A model generated the notes under the pieces. It saw only the letters and a program-made list of their open reading frames with translations. It made no database searches and had not been told where the DNA came from. Positions 8,200-17,697 of a stretch of DNA of 64,000 nt are shown here, one piece after another (the first letter of the stretch is position 1; each line of letters starts with the position of its first letter). The position numbers and the translations under genes are program-made. This DNA is from Pseudomonas poae (lineage in GTDB: Bacteria > Pseudomonadota > Gammaproteobacteria > Pseudomonadales > Pseudomonadaceae): the NCBI GenBank assembly GCA_028869255.1, contig CP110972.1, forward strand, positions 749,001 to 813,000, in the 5' to 3' direction.

Positions 8200-10443
8200 A
8201 TGGTACAGGTGAGAGCACACCAGCCGATCAACACCGACGGCAGTATCAATCTCGAGGCATGGCTGGATCATGCCATCAGTGTCGACCCGGCACTGGACCG
8301 TGAAGCCTTGAAAGCAGCCTGCGAGTTCGCTCGTGAGTCTGAACAGCAAGACAATGCGGCCAAAAACCTGTGGGCCGAAGGCACTTCAAGCTTTCGTACC
8401 GGGTTGGAAATCGCCGAGATCCTTGCCGATCTCAAGCTGGACCAGGATTCGCTGATCGCCGCCGTGCTCTATCGCGGCGTGCGTGAAGGGCATATTCCGT
8501 TGGCCACCGTTGGCCAGCGTTTCGGCTCCGTGGTGGCCAAGCTCATCGACGGCGTGCTGCGCATGGCCGCCATCAGTGCCAGTCTCAGCCCGCGCCAGTC
8601 CATGGTGCTGGGCACCCAGGGCCAGGTCGAGAACCTGCGCAAGATGCTGGTGGCGATGGTCGACGACGTACGCGTCGCCCTGATCAAGCTGGCCGAACGC
8701 ACGTGCGCGATCCGAGCGGTGAAAACCGCCGACGACGAGAAGCGCAACCGCGTCGCCCGCGAAGTCTTCGACATCTACGCGCCGCTGGCCCACCGCTTGG
8801 GTATCGGCCATATCAAGTGGGAGCTGGAGGATTTGTCCTTCCGCTACCTCGAGCCCGATCAATACAAACAGATCGCCACATTGCTGCACGAGCGGCGGCT
8901 CGACCGTGAGCGCTTTATCTCTGACGTGATGGGCCAGCTGCGTTCCGAGTTGCAGGCCACCGGCGTCGATGCCGACATCAGCGGTCGCGCCAAACACATC
9001 TATTCCATCTGGCGCAAAATGCAGCGCAAGGGCCTGGCGTTCAGCCAGATCTATGACGTGCGTGCCGTGCGGGTGCTGGTGCCGGAAATGCGCGACTGCT
9101 ACACCGCGCTGGGCATCGTCCACACCCTGTGGCGGCACATTCCCAAGGAGTTCGACGACTACATCGCCAACCCCAAGGAAAACGGCTATCGCTCGCTGCA
9201 CACCGCCGTGATCGGGCCCGAGGGCAAGGTGCTGGAAGTGCAGATCCGCACCCACGCCATGCACGAGGAAGCGGAGCTTGGGGTGTGTGCGCACTGGCGT
9301 TACAAGGGCACCGACGTCAAGGCCGGGTCCAACCAGTACGAAGAGAAAATCTCCTGGCTGCGCCAAGTGCTGGAATGGCACGAAGAACTGGGCGACATCG
9401 GCGGCCTGGCCGAACAGTTGCGGGTGGATATCGAGCCGGATCGTGTCTACATCTTCACCCCTGATGGCCACGCCATCGACTTGCCCAAGGGCGCCACGCC
9501 GCTGGACTTTGCCTACCGCGTGCACACCGAAATCGGTCACAACTGCCGGGGCGCCAAGATCAACGGGCGCATCGTGCCGCTCAACTACAGCCTGCAAACC
9601 GGTGAGCAGGTCGAGATCATCACCAGCAAGCACGGCACCCCGAGCCGCGACTGGCTGAACCCGAACCTGGGTTATATCACCACGTCGCGAGCGCGGGCGA
9701 AGATCGTTCACTGGTTCAAATTGCAGGCGCGCGACCAGAACGTCGCCGCCGGCAAGACCTTGCTCGAGCGCGAACTGGCCCGCCTGGGCCTGCCGCAGGT
9801 GGACTTCGACAAGCTGGCCGAAAAAGCCAACATGAAGATCGCCGAAGACATGTTCGCCGCCCTTGGTGCCGGTGACCTGCGCCTGGCGCAACTGGTCAAT
9901 CTGGCGCAGCAATTGGTCGAGCCGGAGCGCGGCAGCGAGCAACTGGAGCTGATCCCACGCAAGGCCACCGGTTACAAGCCGGGCAAGCGTGGCGACATCC
10001 AGATCCAGGGCGTTGGCAACCTGATGACGCAAATGGCCGGTTGCTGCCAGCCGTTGCCGGGCGACGCCATCGTCGGTTACATCACCCAGGGCCGTGGGGT
10101 GAGCATTCACCGCCAGGACTGCGCCTCGGTGCTGCAACTGGGCGGGCGCGAGCCGGAGCGCATCATCCAGGTCAGCTGGGGTCCGGTGCCGGTGCTCACC
10201 TACCCGGTGGATATCATCATCCGTGCGTACGACCGTTCCGGTTTGCTGCGTGACGTGTCGCAGGTGCTGCTCAATGAGCGGATCAACGTGCTGGCGGTCA
10301 ACACCCGCTCGAACAAAGAGGACAACACTGCGTTGATGTCCTTGACCATCGAGATTCCGGGCCTGGACGCGCTGGGGCGGTTGCTGGGACGGATTTCCCA
10401 GTTGCCGAACATCATCGAGACCCGCCGTAATCGCACCCCATGA
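8200..10443 (+). CDS. relA: GTP pyrophosphokinase RelA (stringent response)
   Basis: RelA makes (p)ppGpp on ribosomes holding uncharged tRNA. The 747-residue protein has the long-RSH order: an N-terminal pseudo-hydrolase region, in which YRGVREG replaces the metal-binding HDxxED motif, so it should be synthetase-only. Then come the synthetase (YDVRAVRVL, ENGYRSLHTAV, EVQIRTHAMHEEAELG), the TGS domain near residue 415 (VYIFTPDGHAIDLPKGATPLDFAY), the zinc-finger-like segment (AGCCQPLPGD) and a C-terminal ACT domain. ATG at 8200 follows GGGAAGG. A gap of 153 bases from rlmD suggests its own promoter. Confidence 0.96.
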   Translation: MVQVRAHQPINTDGSINLEAWLDHAISVDPALDREALKAACEFARESEQQDNAAKNLWAEGTSSFRTGLEIAEILADLKLDQDSLIAAVLYRGVREGHIPLATVGQRFGSVVAKLIDGVLRMAAISASLSPRQSMVLGTQGQVENLRKMLVAMVDDVRVALIKLAERTCAIRAVKTADDEKRNRVAREVFDIYAPLAHRLGIGHIKWELEDLSFRYLEPDQYKQIATLLHERRLDRERFISDVMGQLRSELQATGVDADISGRAKHIYSIWRKMQRKGLAFSQIYDVRAVRVLVPEMRDCYTALGIVHTLWRHIPKEFDDYIANPKENGYRSLHTAVIGPEGKVLEVQIRTHAMHEEAELGVCAHWRYKGTDVKAGSNQYEEKISWLRQVLEWHEELGDIGGLAEQLRVDIEPDRVYIFTPDGHAIDLPKGATPLDFAYRVHTEIGHNCRGAKINGRIVPLNYSLQTGEQVEIITSKHGTPSRDWLNPNLGYITTSRARAKIVHWFKLQARDQNVAAGKTLLERELARLGLPQVDFDKLAEKANMKIAEDMFAALGAGDLRLAQLVNLAQQLVEPERGSEQLELIPRKATGYKPGKRGDIQIQGVGNLMTQMAGCCQPLPGDAIVGYITQGRGVSIHRQDCASVLQLGGREPERIIQVSWGPVPVLTYPVDIIIRAYDRSGLLRDVSQVLLNERINVLAVNTRSNKEDNTALMSLTIEIPGLDALGRLLGRISQLPNIIETRRNRTP

Positions 10444-10457
10444 AGGCCTTCTGAAAG

Positions 10458-10544
10458 TGTGGGAGCTGGCTTGCCTGCGATAGCATCGCCTCGGTCTGCC
10501 TGGCCTACCGAGGCGCCTGCATCGCAGGCAAGCCAGCTCCCACA
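10458..10544. repeat. Paired REP (REPIN), GCTGGCTTGCCTGCGATAG family
   Basis: TGTGGGAGCTGGCTTGCC at 10458 onward is inverted at about 10520-10544, closing a hairpin between relA and mazG. The loop contains a further short pairing (GCCTCGGT/ACCGAGGC). Confidence 0.9.
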
Positions 10545-10566
10545 GAAATCGGACAGAGATTGACTG

Positions 10567-11400
10567 ATGTATTCACTAGAAGACCTGCTGCACCTGATGA
10601 ACCGCCTGCGGGACCCGCAATACGGGTGCCCGTGGGACATCAAGCAAACCTATGCGACCATCGTCCCGCACACCCTGGAAGAAGCCTACGAAGTCGCCGA
10701 CGCCATCGAGCGCGGCGACTTCGATCATCTGCAAGGCGAGTTGGGCGACCTGCTGTTCCAAGTGGTGTATTACAGCCAACTGGCGCGGGAAGAAGGGCGC
10801 TTCGAATTTGCCGGGGTGATCGACAGCATCACGCGCAAGCTGATCCGTCGCCACCCGCATGTGTTCCCGACCGGTGAGCTGTACGCGCCGCTGGATATTC
10901 CCCAGCTCAGCGAAGAGCAGGTGAAGGCGCGTTGGGAACAGATCAAGGCCGAGGAACGAGCGGAAAAATCCGACGCGCCGGAGCAACTTTCCCTGCTCGA
11001 TGATGTGCCTGCTGCTTTACCGTCGCTGTCCCGTGCCGCCAAGTTGCAAAAGCGCGCCAGCCAGGTCGGCTTCGACTGGCCGTCTGCCTTGCCGGTGGTA
11101 GATAACGTGCGCGAGGAGCTGGATGAAGTGCTCGAAGCCATGGCCGACAACGACCCGCAGGCCATCGCCGATGAGGTCGGTGACTTGCTGTTTGCGGCAG
11201 TCAACCTGGCCCGTCATCTCAAGGTCGACCCTGAAACCGCGTTGCGTGGCGCGAATGCCAAGTTCGAACGACGTTTCCGATTTATCGAACAGGCATTGCG
11301 CGAGACGCACCAACCCATAGAAGATTGCACCCTCGAAGTGTTGGACGCCCTCTGGGGCGAAGCCAAACGTCAGGAAAAGAATGTGTCCAGCTGCGGTTGA
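10567..11400 (+). CDS. mazG: Nucleoside triphosphate pyrophosphohydrolase MazG
   Basis: MazG hydrolyses NTPs to NMP and pyrophosphate, and in E. coli it lowers (p)ppGpp, which fits its place next to relA. The 277-residue protein has two MazG folds. The first has CPWD near residue 21, EEAYE and ELGDLLFQV; the second has EELDEVLEA and DEVGDLLFAAVNLARHL. The acidic residues of both EExxE/ExxD motifs are present. It is separated from relA by a REPIN. Confidence 0.94.
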   Translation: MYSLEDLLHLMNRLRDPQYGCPWDIKQTYATIVPHTLEEAYEVADAIERGDFDHLQGELGDLLFQVVYYSQLAREEGRFEFAGVIDSITRKLIRRHPHVFPTGELYAPLDIPQLSEEQVKARWEQIKAEERAEKSDAPEQLSLLDDVPAALPSLSRAAKLQKRASQVGFDWPSALPVVDNVREELDEVLEAMADNDPQAIADEVGDLLFAAVNLARHLKVDPETALRGANAKFERRFRFIEQALRETHQPIEDCTLEVLDALWGEAKRQEKNVSSCG

Positions 11401-11425
11401 GCAGTTGCCTAAGTGAGTAAGCACC

Positions 11426-11971
11426 ATGAGCATTTCCCTTCGCGACCAGTTGCTCAAAGCAGGGCTGGTCAACCAAAAGCAGGCCAAACAGGTCGGCAAA
11501 GAGAAACAGAAACAGCAGCGCCTGGTCCACAAAGGCCAGATCGAGGCCGATGACACCCAGGCACGCCTGGCTGCCGAGGCGCAGGCCGAAAAGGTCAAGC
11601 GCGACCAGGAGCTGAACCGCCAGCAGCAGGAAAAGGCCGAGGCCAAGGCCCGTACGGCCCAGGTCAAGCAACTGATCGAAACCTCGCGCCTGCCCAAGCT
11701 GACCACCGAGGACTACTACAACTTCGTGGATGACAAGAAGGTCAAGCGCCTGTCGGTCAACACGCTGATGCGCAACAAGCTGAGCAACGGCTCGCTGGCG
11801 ATCGTGCATCACGGCGGCGGTTACGAAGTGATCCCGCGTGAAGCGGCGCTGAAGATCCAGGAGCGCGCACCGGAGCGTATCGTGCAGCTCAATCTTCTCA
11901 CCGAGAGCCAGGTGCCGGACGAGGATGATCCATACGCCGCCTACCAGATCCCGGATGATCTGATGTGGTAA
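11426..11971 (+). CDS. DUF2058 family protein (YaiL-like)
   Basis: The 181-residue cytoplasmic protein starts SLRDQLLKAGLVNQKQAKQV, the DUF2058 hallmark. A highly charged helix of about 60 residues rich in K, E and Q follows, likely a coiled coil. The C-terminal part contains EDYYNFVDDKKVKRL and GGGYEVIPR. The molecular function is unknown, although E. coli YaiL has been called nucleoprotein-like. It follows mazG by 25 bases and precedes a strong terminator, so it is probably the last gene of this unit. Confidence 0.85.
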   Translation: MSISLRDQLLKAGLVNQKQAKQVGKEKQKQQRLVHKGQIEADDTQARLAAEAQAEKVKRDQELNRQQQEKAEAKARTAQVKQLIETSRLPKLTTEDYYNFVDDKKVKRLSVNTLMRNKLSNGSLAIVHHGGGYEVIPREAALKIQERAPERIVQLNLLTESQVPDEDDPYAAYQIPDDLMW

Positions 11972-11983
11972 AGCGTTAAAATC

Positions 11984-12066
11984 CCTTGTGGCAAGCGTGC
12001 TCGCTATGGCAGTCGGGCTTGCTGTGGAGAGTAGGCTTGCTGTGGCGAGCGGGCTTGCCCGCGTTG
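11984..12066 (+). repeat. Degenerate tandem REP-like sequence
   Basis: Three imperfect direct copies of a TGTGGCGAGCGGGCTTGC-like unit occur between 11988 and 12060, the last closest to the REP core. They look like decayed members of the GCGGGCTTGC family, in direct rather than inverted order. Confidence 0.6.
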
Positions 12067-12092
12067 GGCTGCGCAGCAGCCCCCCCCAAAAC

Positions 12093-12126
12093 ACAAACCC
12101 CGCTCAAAAAGGCGGGGTTTGTATTT
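12093..12126 (+). terminator. Rho-independent terminator after DUF2058 gene
   Basis: A perfect 11-base stem (ACAAACCCCGC at 12093-12103, GCGGGGTTTGT at 12112-12122) is followed by ATTT. It ends the mazG-DUF2058 unit and can also stop transcripts from the opposite strand. Confidence 0.85.
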
Positions 12127-12177
12127 CATAGGCACCCCCGCTGCGTGGGGCCTGGATGCCTACACAATTTCAGCGTT

Positions 12178-12366
12178 TCAGGAGCCTTGCGTCTGGCGTC
12201 TCATCTCAAGGGCTTCAAGCTCGTTTTTATAATTATGAGCGTCGCTCTCGTTGTGAAACATGCCGACCAACAGGTCCTGTTGGTGTACATCCCAGATGTG
12301 AATCCCATGGCCCAGTGCTTCGTGGGACATATGTTCGTCGTCGCGTTCAGTTACTTTTACAGTCAT
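12178..12366 (-). CDS. Small conserved-type protein of unknown function (62 aa)
   Basis: I do not recognise this gene. The 62-residue product is hydrophilic and histidine-rich (HMSHEALGHGIHIWDVHQQ), with a charged C-terminal helix (DAHNYKNELEALEMRRQ). Support for it being real is a ribosome site, TTGGAGCAA, ending nine bases before the ATG, protein-like composition, and a position between two terminators with no overlapping gene. No signal peptide or membrane segment is seen. Confidence 0.6.
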   Translation of the reverse strand: MTVKVTERDDEHMSHEALGHGIHIWDVHQQDLLVGMFHNESDAHNYKNELEALEMRRQTQGS

Positions 12367-12590
12367 CTGCTTGCTCCAATCTCTGGTGGATCTGCGGCAA
12401 GTCGTCGCAGGCCTTTGTTATATGTTTTGTTAGCTTGCTAAGTAAACCGGTTTTCCACGCAACAATTCATTGCACGAAACGCAACAGTGCTGCAGGCCGC
12501 GTAAACCGCGACATTGCGCCGCAGGCAACTGAGATTTATGACAAAAGTTTCATGTTCAGGTGAGGCTTTGACCTTGCGTTGGCCCTGTCG

Positions 12591-12667
12591 CCGCCTTCGC
12601 GAGCAAGCCCGCTCCCACATTTGGAATGCGTTCAAAATGTGGGAGCGGGCTTGCTCGCGAAGGCGGC
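12591..12667. repeat. Paired REP (REPIN), GCGGGCTTGCTCGCGAA family
   Basis: CCGCCTTCGCGAGCAAGCCC at 12591 is perfectly inverted at the right-hand end, through the ACATTT/AAATGT shoulders. The otherwise gene-free stretch 12367-12744 holds only this element and the DUF3108 terminator. Confidence 0.92.
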
Positions 12668-12693
12668 AGAAGCCACAAAGCAGAATCGGCAGG

Positions 12694-12730
12694 CGAAAAA
12701 AAGCCCCGCATTCAGCGAGGCTCTTTTCTT
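12694..12730 (-). terminator. Rho-independent terminator of the DUF3108/pur unit
   Basis: On the minus strand AGCCTCGC-TGAAT-GCGGGGCT is followed by seven T residues. It lies 15 bases past the DUF3108 stop. One internal mismatch in the stem is tolerated. Confidence 0.8.
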
Positions 12731-12744
12731 GAATCACCAGCCCA

Positions 12745-13458
12745 TCAGCTACCTTTGACAGCCTTGCCGTCAACGGTGCCGTCCTGCAGCATGATGTTGT
12801 ATTCCTTGCCGTCAGTTTCAACCTGACGCAGGGCAACCAGAATGCCGCCCTGGTCCTTGGCAAACCACATCTGGGTGATGCGCTTGCTTTGCGTGGGGTC
12901 ACGCACGCGCTCAACCTTGATCGCGTCGATGGAGCCGACCTTGGTCTGGACCTTTTCCGGGCCGATCACACGAAAGTCATAGGTGTCGACATCGGTGCCT
13001 TCTACCACGTTGTAGCTCATGCTTTTCTTGCCGGCTGCCACGTCGCGCTGCAGCGCCAACTGGTAGGTCGACTTGTCGAGCATGCCGCTTTGCAGGGGCA
13101 CGTTGACCGCGTCCTTGTTTTCAAAGCCAGTGACTTTCTTGGCGGACTGGTCGAAATCCAGGTTGATCTTCTTGGCTTTGCCCAGGCCGCCGCGTTCGAA
13201 GGTATAGCTCTTCGGTTGCAGGGTGTCCTTGTCGAACAGGATCACGCTGGTTTCGGTCAGGCTGGCGATCATCATGGAAGCCTTGAAATTCAAGGTCCAG
13301 GTGCCATCGCCATTCTTGGCCAGGCTGCGTTCAGCCGAGCCACTCATGGGCAACTGTTTCCAGTCGGCGGTGTAGCTGACGGAGAAAGGGTGTAGGTCTG
13401 CTGCTTGCACGGCAGGCAAGGCGAACAGCGCAAAAGCGAAGAGCAAGGCGCGACGCAT
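12745..13458 (-). CDS. DUF3108 domain secreted protein
   Basis: The 237-residue protein has a clear Sec signal peptide (MRRALLFAFALFALPAVQA, cleavage after about residue 19). A DUF3108 beta-rich domain follows (FSVSYTADWKQLPMSG, TETSVILFDKDTLQPKSYTFERGG, then GSIDAIKVERV and TQMWFAKDQGGILVALRQ). The family is periplasmic and of unknown function. It follows purN by 8 bases on the same strand, so it is probably cotranscribed with purMN. Confidence 0.85.
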   Translation of the reverse strand: MRRALLFAFALFALPAVQAADLHPFSVSYTADWKQLPMSGSAERSLAKNGDGTWTLNFKASMMIASLTETSVILFDKDTLQPKSYTFERGGLGKAKKINLDFDQSAKKVTGFENKDAVNVPLQSGMLDKSTYQLALQRDVAAGKKSMSYNVVEGTDVDTYDFRVIGPEKVQTKVGSIDAIKVERVRDPTQSKRITQMWFAKDQGGILVALRQVETDGKEYNIMLQDGTVDGKAVKGS

Positions 13459-13466
13459 AAAATCTC

Positions 13467-14117
13467 CTAGGTTCGAATCAAGTGGCCGCTGGCCGCAAGT
13501 AACTGACCGTCCAATAATGCACCCTGGTCACCAAGAATCAACCGCCCCTCGGCAAACCAGCGAACAGCCAGCGGGTAAATCCTGTGTTCCTGGGTGTGAA
13601 CCCTTTGCGCAAGGGTCTGCGCCGAGTCGTCAGACTCTACCGGAACCACTGCCTGTACGACCAGAGGCCCGCCATCGAGTTCCTCGGTGACAAAGTGCAC
13701 GCTGCAGCCATGCTCCGTGTCGCCGGCCTCGAGGGCGCGTTGGTGGGTATGTAACCCTTTGTATTTGGGCAGCAGGGAAGGGTGGATATTCAGCAGGCGC
13801 CCTTGGTAATGCCGCACGAAGTCAGGGCTGAGAATGCGCATGAAACCGGCGAGGACGACGAGCTTGGGGTTGAAGGCGTCGATCAGTTCGATCAAGGCGC
13901 TATCGAAGGCTTCGCGGCCTTCGAAAGCCTTGTGATCCAGGGAGCGGGTATCGATACCTGCGTCCCTGGCGCGTTGCAGGCCGTAGGCGTCGCTGCGGTT
14001 GGAGATCACCGCAGCGATGCGCACCGGGCTGTCGCCGGTGCGCGTGCTGTCGATCAGGGCCTGCAAGTTACTGCCGGTGCCGGAAAGCAGCACCACGACA
14101 TCACAGGTCTGAGACAT
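13467..14117 (-). CDS. purN: Phosphoribosylglycinamide formyltransferase 1
   Basis: PurN transfers a formyl group from 10-formyl-THF to GAR in purine synthesis. The 216-residue protein has LLSGTGSNLQALID for the GAR phosphate, AGFMRIL, and the catalytic set in LLNIHPSLLPKYKG plus the later D in TEELDGGPLVVQA. The ATG overlaps the purM stop (TAATG), so the two are translationally coupled. Confidence 0.95.
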   Translation of the reverse strand: MSQTCDVVVLLSGTGSNLQALIDSTRTGDSPVRIAAVISNRSDAYGLQRARDAGIDTRSLDHKAFEGREAFDSALIELIDAFNPKLVVLAGFMRILSPDFVRHYQGRLLNIHPSLLPKYKGLHTHQRALEAGDTEHGCSVHFVTEELDGGPLVVQAVVPVESDDSAQTLAQRVHTQEHRIYPLAVRWFAEGRLILGDQGALLDGQLLAASGHLIRT

Positions 14118-15174
14118 TAATGAGCCTTGAGGTTCTTCAGTTCAACCTGAGCCGCGCCTTCCGGGGCGGTGGCGATCTGACCGATGACCCAAGGCTGCTC
14201 GCCGGCTTCACGCAGTACGTTCAACGCGGTTTCCACGTGCTCCTGAGCCACGCAGATCACCATGCCCACGCCGCAGTTCAGCACGCGGTGCATCTCGGTT
14301 TCGTTGACGTTGCCTTTCTCTTGCAGCCAGTCGAACACTGCCGGGCGCTGCCAGCTGGCCACGTCGACAATCGCCTGGGCGCCTTTTGGCAGCACGCGCG
14401 GGATGTTGTCCAGCAAGCCGCCGCCGGTGATGTGGGCCATGGCCTTGACCGCGCCGGTGTCCTTGATCAGTTTGAGCAAAGGCTTGACGTAGATGCGCGT
14501 CGGGGCCATCAGCAGGTCGGTCAGTGGCTTGCCGTCGAGCTGGATGCTTTCGATGTCGGCGCCGGACACTTCGATGATCTTGCGGATCAGTGAGTAGCCG
14601 TTGGAGTGCGGGCCGGAGGAAGGCAGGGCCAGCAGGGCGTCACCGGCAGCGACTTTGGAGCCGTCGATGATTTCGGATTTCTCTACAACGCCGACGCAGA
14701 AACCGGCCAGGTCGTAGTCTTCGCCTTCGTACATGCCTGGCATTTCAGCGGTTTCGCCGCCGACCAGGAGCAACCCGACAGTTCGCAGCCGGCACCGATG
14801 CCGGTGACCACCTGGGTGGCGGTCTCGACGTTGAGCTTGCCGGTGGCGTAGTAGTCAAGGAAGAACAACGGCTCGGCGCCGCAGACCACCAGGTCGTTGA
14901 CGCACATGGCGACCAGGTCGATGCCGATGCTGTCGTGCTTGTTCAGGTTCAGCGCCAGGCGCAGCTTGGTGCCCACGCCGTCGGTGCCGGAGACCAGCAC
15001 AGGCTGTTTGTAGCCGGCCGGGATTTCGCAGAGGGCGCCAAAACCGCCCAGGCCGCCCATGACTTCGGGGCGCGCAGTGCGCTTGGCGACGCTCTTGATG
15101 CGTTCGACCAATGCTTCACCGGCGTCGATGTCTACACCGGCGTCCTTGTAGCTCAGGGAGGGTTGCTTGCTCAT
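14117..15174 (-). CDS. purM: Phosphoribosylformylglycinamidine cyclo-ligase, frameshifted as read
   Basis: PurM makes aminoimidazole ribotide from FGAM with ATP. The gene is read as two pieces. Residues 1 to about 137 end at [12 protein letters not shown]. The other frame then continues [22 protein letters not shown] and the rest of the enzyme. Adding one C on the minus strand in TCC(C)TGGTC (plus-strand GG at 14767-14768) restores 352 residues with no other change. The N-terminal [12 protein letters not shown], the [10 protein letters not shown] loop and [10 protein letters not shown] are intact. Loss of PurM makes cells purine auxotrophs, so a base-call error is the simpler reading. Confidence 0.93.
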
Positions 15175-15531
15175 GATCCAGGCCTTTAGGGGGGATTCAG
15201 GGGTAACGACCGAGCTGGCAGGGGTCTTTTGAAAAGAAGCCCAGCCGTTGACGGTCTGCGAAGGCGCGCGATTTTATCAGGCTTGAGGGGCAGCGGCCAT
15301 CCTCGGGCCGACGGGCAGGGCCATATAGATTAAAAAAGTGCGGTTAAAAAAATGCTAATCGGCTCTGCGATGGCACGTATTAAGGTATAGCCTTTAACCC
15401 GCTATCGTTGTGACAGTACAAAAACTGCCGAGACCCTGTGAATGTTTTGCCGGTGGTTGTGGTCACAGCTTTGCCAAACCGAGTTCACGCGGTCTGTTCC
15501 AGCCGCTAAATTTGTCGTTCGGGAATCTTCC
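15175..15531. other. Divergent promoter region purM / DUF2066 gene
   Basis: This 357-base gap has no convincing gene. The half next to the DUF2066 gene (15325-15420) is AT-rich and should contain its promoter; the other half contains the purM leader. The in-frame extension of the DUF2066 gene back to 15442 lacks a ribosome site. Confidence 0.5.
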
Positions 15532-16572
15532 ATGCGTCTGTGTAAATTCTTTTTTGTAGGCTGCTTGTCGTTGGTCAGCCTGGCGAGTCATGCCGAAACC
15601 CTCAATGGCCTTTACCAAGTACTTGAACCCGTCAGCAGCCAATCGCCGCAAGAGCGTGACCAGGCTACCCAGCGCGCCGTGCAGACCCTGGTGATTCGTC
15701 TCACCGGCGACGCCAAGGCCGCCGAAGGGCCGGGCCTGGCGGCGATTCGCAAGGACCCGCAGCAAATCATCAGTCAATACGGCTACGACGCCGGCCCGCC
15801 CGAAAGCCTGCAAGTGGATTTCGACCCGGTCAGTACCGATCGCGCCTTGCGTGACGCGGGTCTGTCGATCTGGGGCAGCAATCGGCCGTCGATCCTCGGC
15901 TGGTGGCTCAACGACTCTACCGAAGGCAGCAGCCTCGTCGGGGATGGCCAGACCGTGGCCCAGGCGTTGCGCCGTGCCGCCCAGCACCGTGGCTTGCCGT
16001 TGCGTCTGCCGTTGGGGGATCTGGATGAGCAGGTGGTCGCCACCGCACCGAATCTTGAAAGTGCCGATGCCACACCCTTGCGCGCCGCCTCCGAACGCTA
16101 CGGCGCGGATGCTTTGCTCGCGGTGCATGCGCGTCAGGAAGGCAGTCAATGGCAAGCCAAATGGCGTTTGTGGCTCGGCGACAAGAGCGAGCAGGGCACT
16201 GCGCAAGGTGCCGACACCGCCGCCGTGGCCGATGCAGTATTGCTCGCCGTCAGCCAGAAACTGGCCCCGCGCTTTGCAGTCAAGCCCGGTGTCAGCGCCG
16301 AGCAATTGCTGGAAGTGCAGGGCATGAACCTGGAGCGCTATGCCGCTCTGGGGCATTTGCTGGAACCGTTTGGCGGTCAGCCGCAGTTAGTGGATGGCAA
16401 TCGTATTGTGTATCGCGTCAACGGCAGTGCCGATCAGTTGCGTACCCAGTTGAGCCTGGCCAAGTTGCAGGAGGTGCCGGCGGGTGAGGCACCTGCGCCG
16501 CAACCGGTGGTCGGTGGAACACAACCGGCTGCGCCGCCTGAACCTCAGGCGCAGCTGCGTTTTCGTTGGTAA
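15532..16572 (+). CDS. DUF2066 domain exported protein
   Basis: The 346-residue protein has a signal peptide (MRLCKFFFVGCLSLVSLASHA). The DUF2066 region follows (GLYQVLEPVSSQSPQERDQA, LVIRLTGDAKAA, QYGYDAGPPESLQVDFDP). The C-terminus is proline- and alanine-rich. Function is unknown. I start at ATG 15532, directly ahead of the signal peptide, rather than at 15442. The gene sits between purM and the AI-2E-family permease, an order I recall as typical of Pseudomonas. Confidence 0.83.
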   Translation: MRLCKFFFVGCLSLVSLASHAETLNGLYQVLEPVSSQSPQERDQATQRAVQTLVIRLTGDAKAAEGPGLAAIRKDPQQIISQYGYDAGPPESLQVDFDPVSTDRALRDAGLSIWGSNRPSILGWWLNDSTEGSSLVGDGQTVAQALRRAAQHRGLPLRLPLGDLDEQVVATAPNLESADATPLRAASERYGADALLAVHARQEGSQWQAKWRLWLGDKSEQGTAQGADTAAVADAVLLAVSQKLAPRFAVKPGVSAEQLLEVQGMNLERYAALGHLLEPFGGQPQLVDGNRIVYRVNGSADQLRTQLSLAKLQEVPAGEAPAPQPVVGGTQPAAPPEPQAQLRFRW

Positions 16573-16614
16573 ATGTTCTTCCTATATAGATAGAAGCAAA
16601 TAATGGAGTGGTTT

Positions 16615-17687
16615 ATGGCGGATACGCGTCGTTGGGTGTGGCTTGGCGGGATCGTCCTGCTGTGCGTGTTTGTATTCTTGCTGCATTCGATCCTGACGCC
16701 GTTCCTGGTTGCGTTGCTGCTGGCCTATCTGTTCGATCCCGTGGTGGATCGCCTGGAGAAGGCCGGTCTGTCACGAACCCTGGGCGTAGTGGCGGTGTTT
16801 GCCCTGTTCACATTGATTATCACCGCGCTGGTGTTGGTGCTGGTGCCGATGTTGGCCAAGCAACTGTTTCGCCTGTATGAGCTGGCGCCGCAAATGCTCG
16901 ACTGGCTGCAGCACACGGCAATGCCGTGGGCCCAGGCCAAGCTGGGGTTGGCCGATGGTTTCTGGAAGTTCGACAAGGTCAAGGCCGCCATTAGCGAGCA
17001 TATGGGCCAGACCACCGATATCGTCGGTGTGGTGCTCAGCCAGGCGACCGCATCCAGCTTGGCGCTGATCGGCTGGCTGACCAATCTGGTGCTGATTCCG
17101 GTGGTGGCGTTCTACCTGCTGCGTGACTGGGACGTCATGATGGCCAAGATCCGCAGCCTGCTGCCGCGCAACAGTGAAGAGCGCATCGTCTCCCTGGCGG
17201 GAGAGTGCCATGAGGTGCTCGGCGCATTCGTGCGCGGCCAGTTGCTGGTGATGTTGGCCCTGGGGATCATCTACGCGGCCGGCTTGATGGCTATTGGCTT
17301 GGAGCTGGGCCTGTTGATCGGCCTCATCGCTGGCTTGGCCGCTATCGTGCCGTATATGGGCTTTGTGATCGGTATCGGCGCAGCGTTGGTGGCGGGGTTG
17401 TTCCAGTTTGGTGGCGACCTGTACCCGATGCTGGGGATTGTCGCGGTGTTTATGGTCGGCCAGGCCCTGGAGGGCATGGTGCTCACGCCGCTGCTGGTGG
17501 GGGACCGGATTGGCCTGCACCCGGTGGCGGTGATCTTCGCGATCCTGGCGGGGGGGAGCTGTTTGGCTTTACCGGCATCCTGCTGGCGCTGCCGGTGGCG
17601 GCGGTGATCATGGTGCTGGTGCGCCATGTACATGATCTGTACAAGGATTCGGATGTGTACACGGGTGTCGAAGACCCCGACCTGTAA
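16615..17687 (+). CDS. AI-2E/PerM-family membrane transporter, frameshifted as read
   Basis: This multi-pass membrane protein belongs to the AI-2E exporter-like/PerM family (FLLHSILTPFLVALLLAYLFDPVVDRLE at the N-terminus; VPYMGFVIGIGAALVAGLF and GDRIGLHPVAVIFAILAGG later). The frame breaks in a seven-G run at 17550-17556. One more G restores GELFGFTGILLALPVAAVIMVL and a normal end at 17687, giving 357 residues. ATG at 16615 is favoured over 16603 because GGAG ends six bases before it. The substrate is unknown. Confidence 0.87.
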
Positions 17688-17697
17688 CCGTTTCATC

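Noticed and set aside
8386..10137. 583-residue open frame on the minus strand opposite relA
   Set aside because: It is an antisense shadow of a high-GC gene; it has no domains, and its His/Gln/Arg-rich composition is typical of such shadows.
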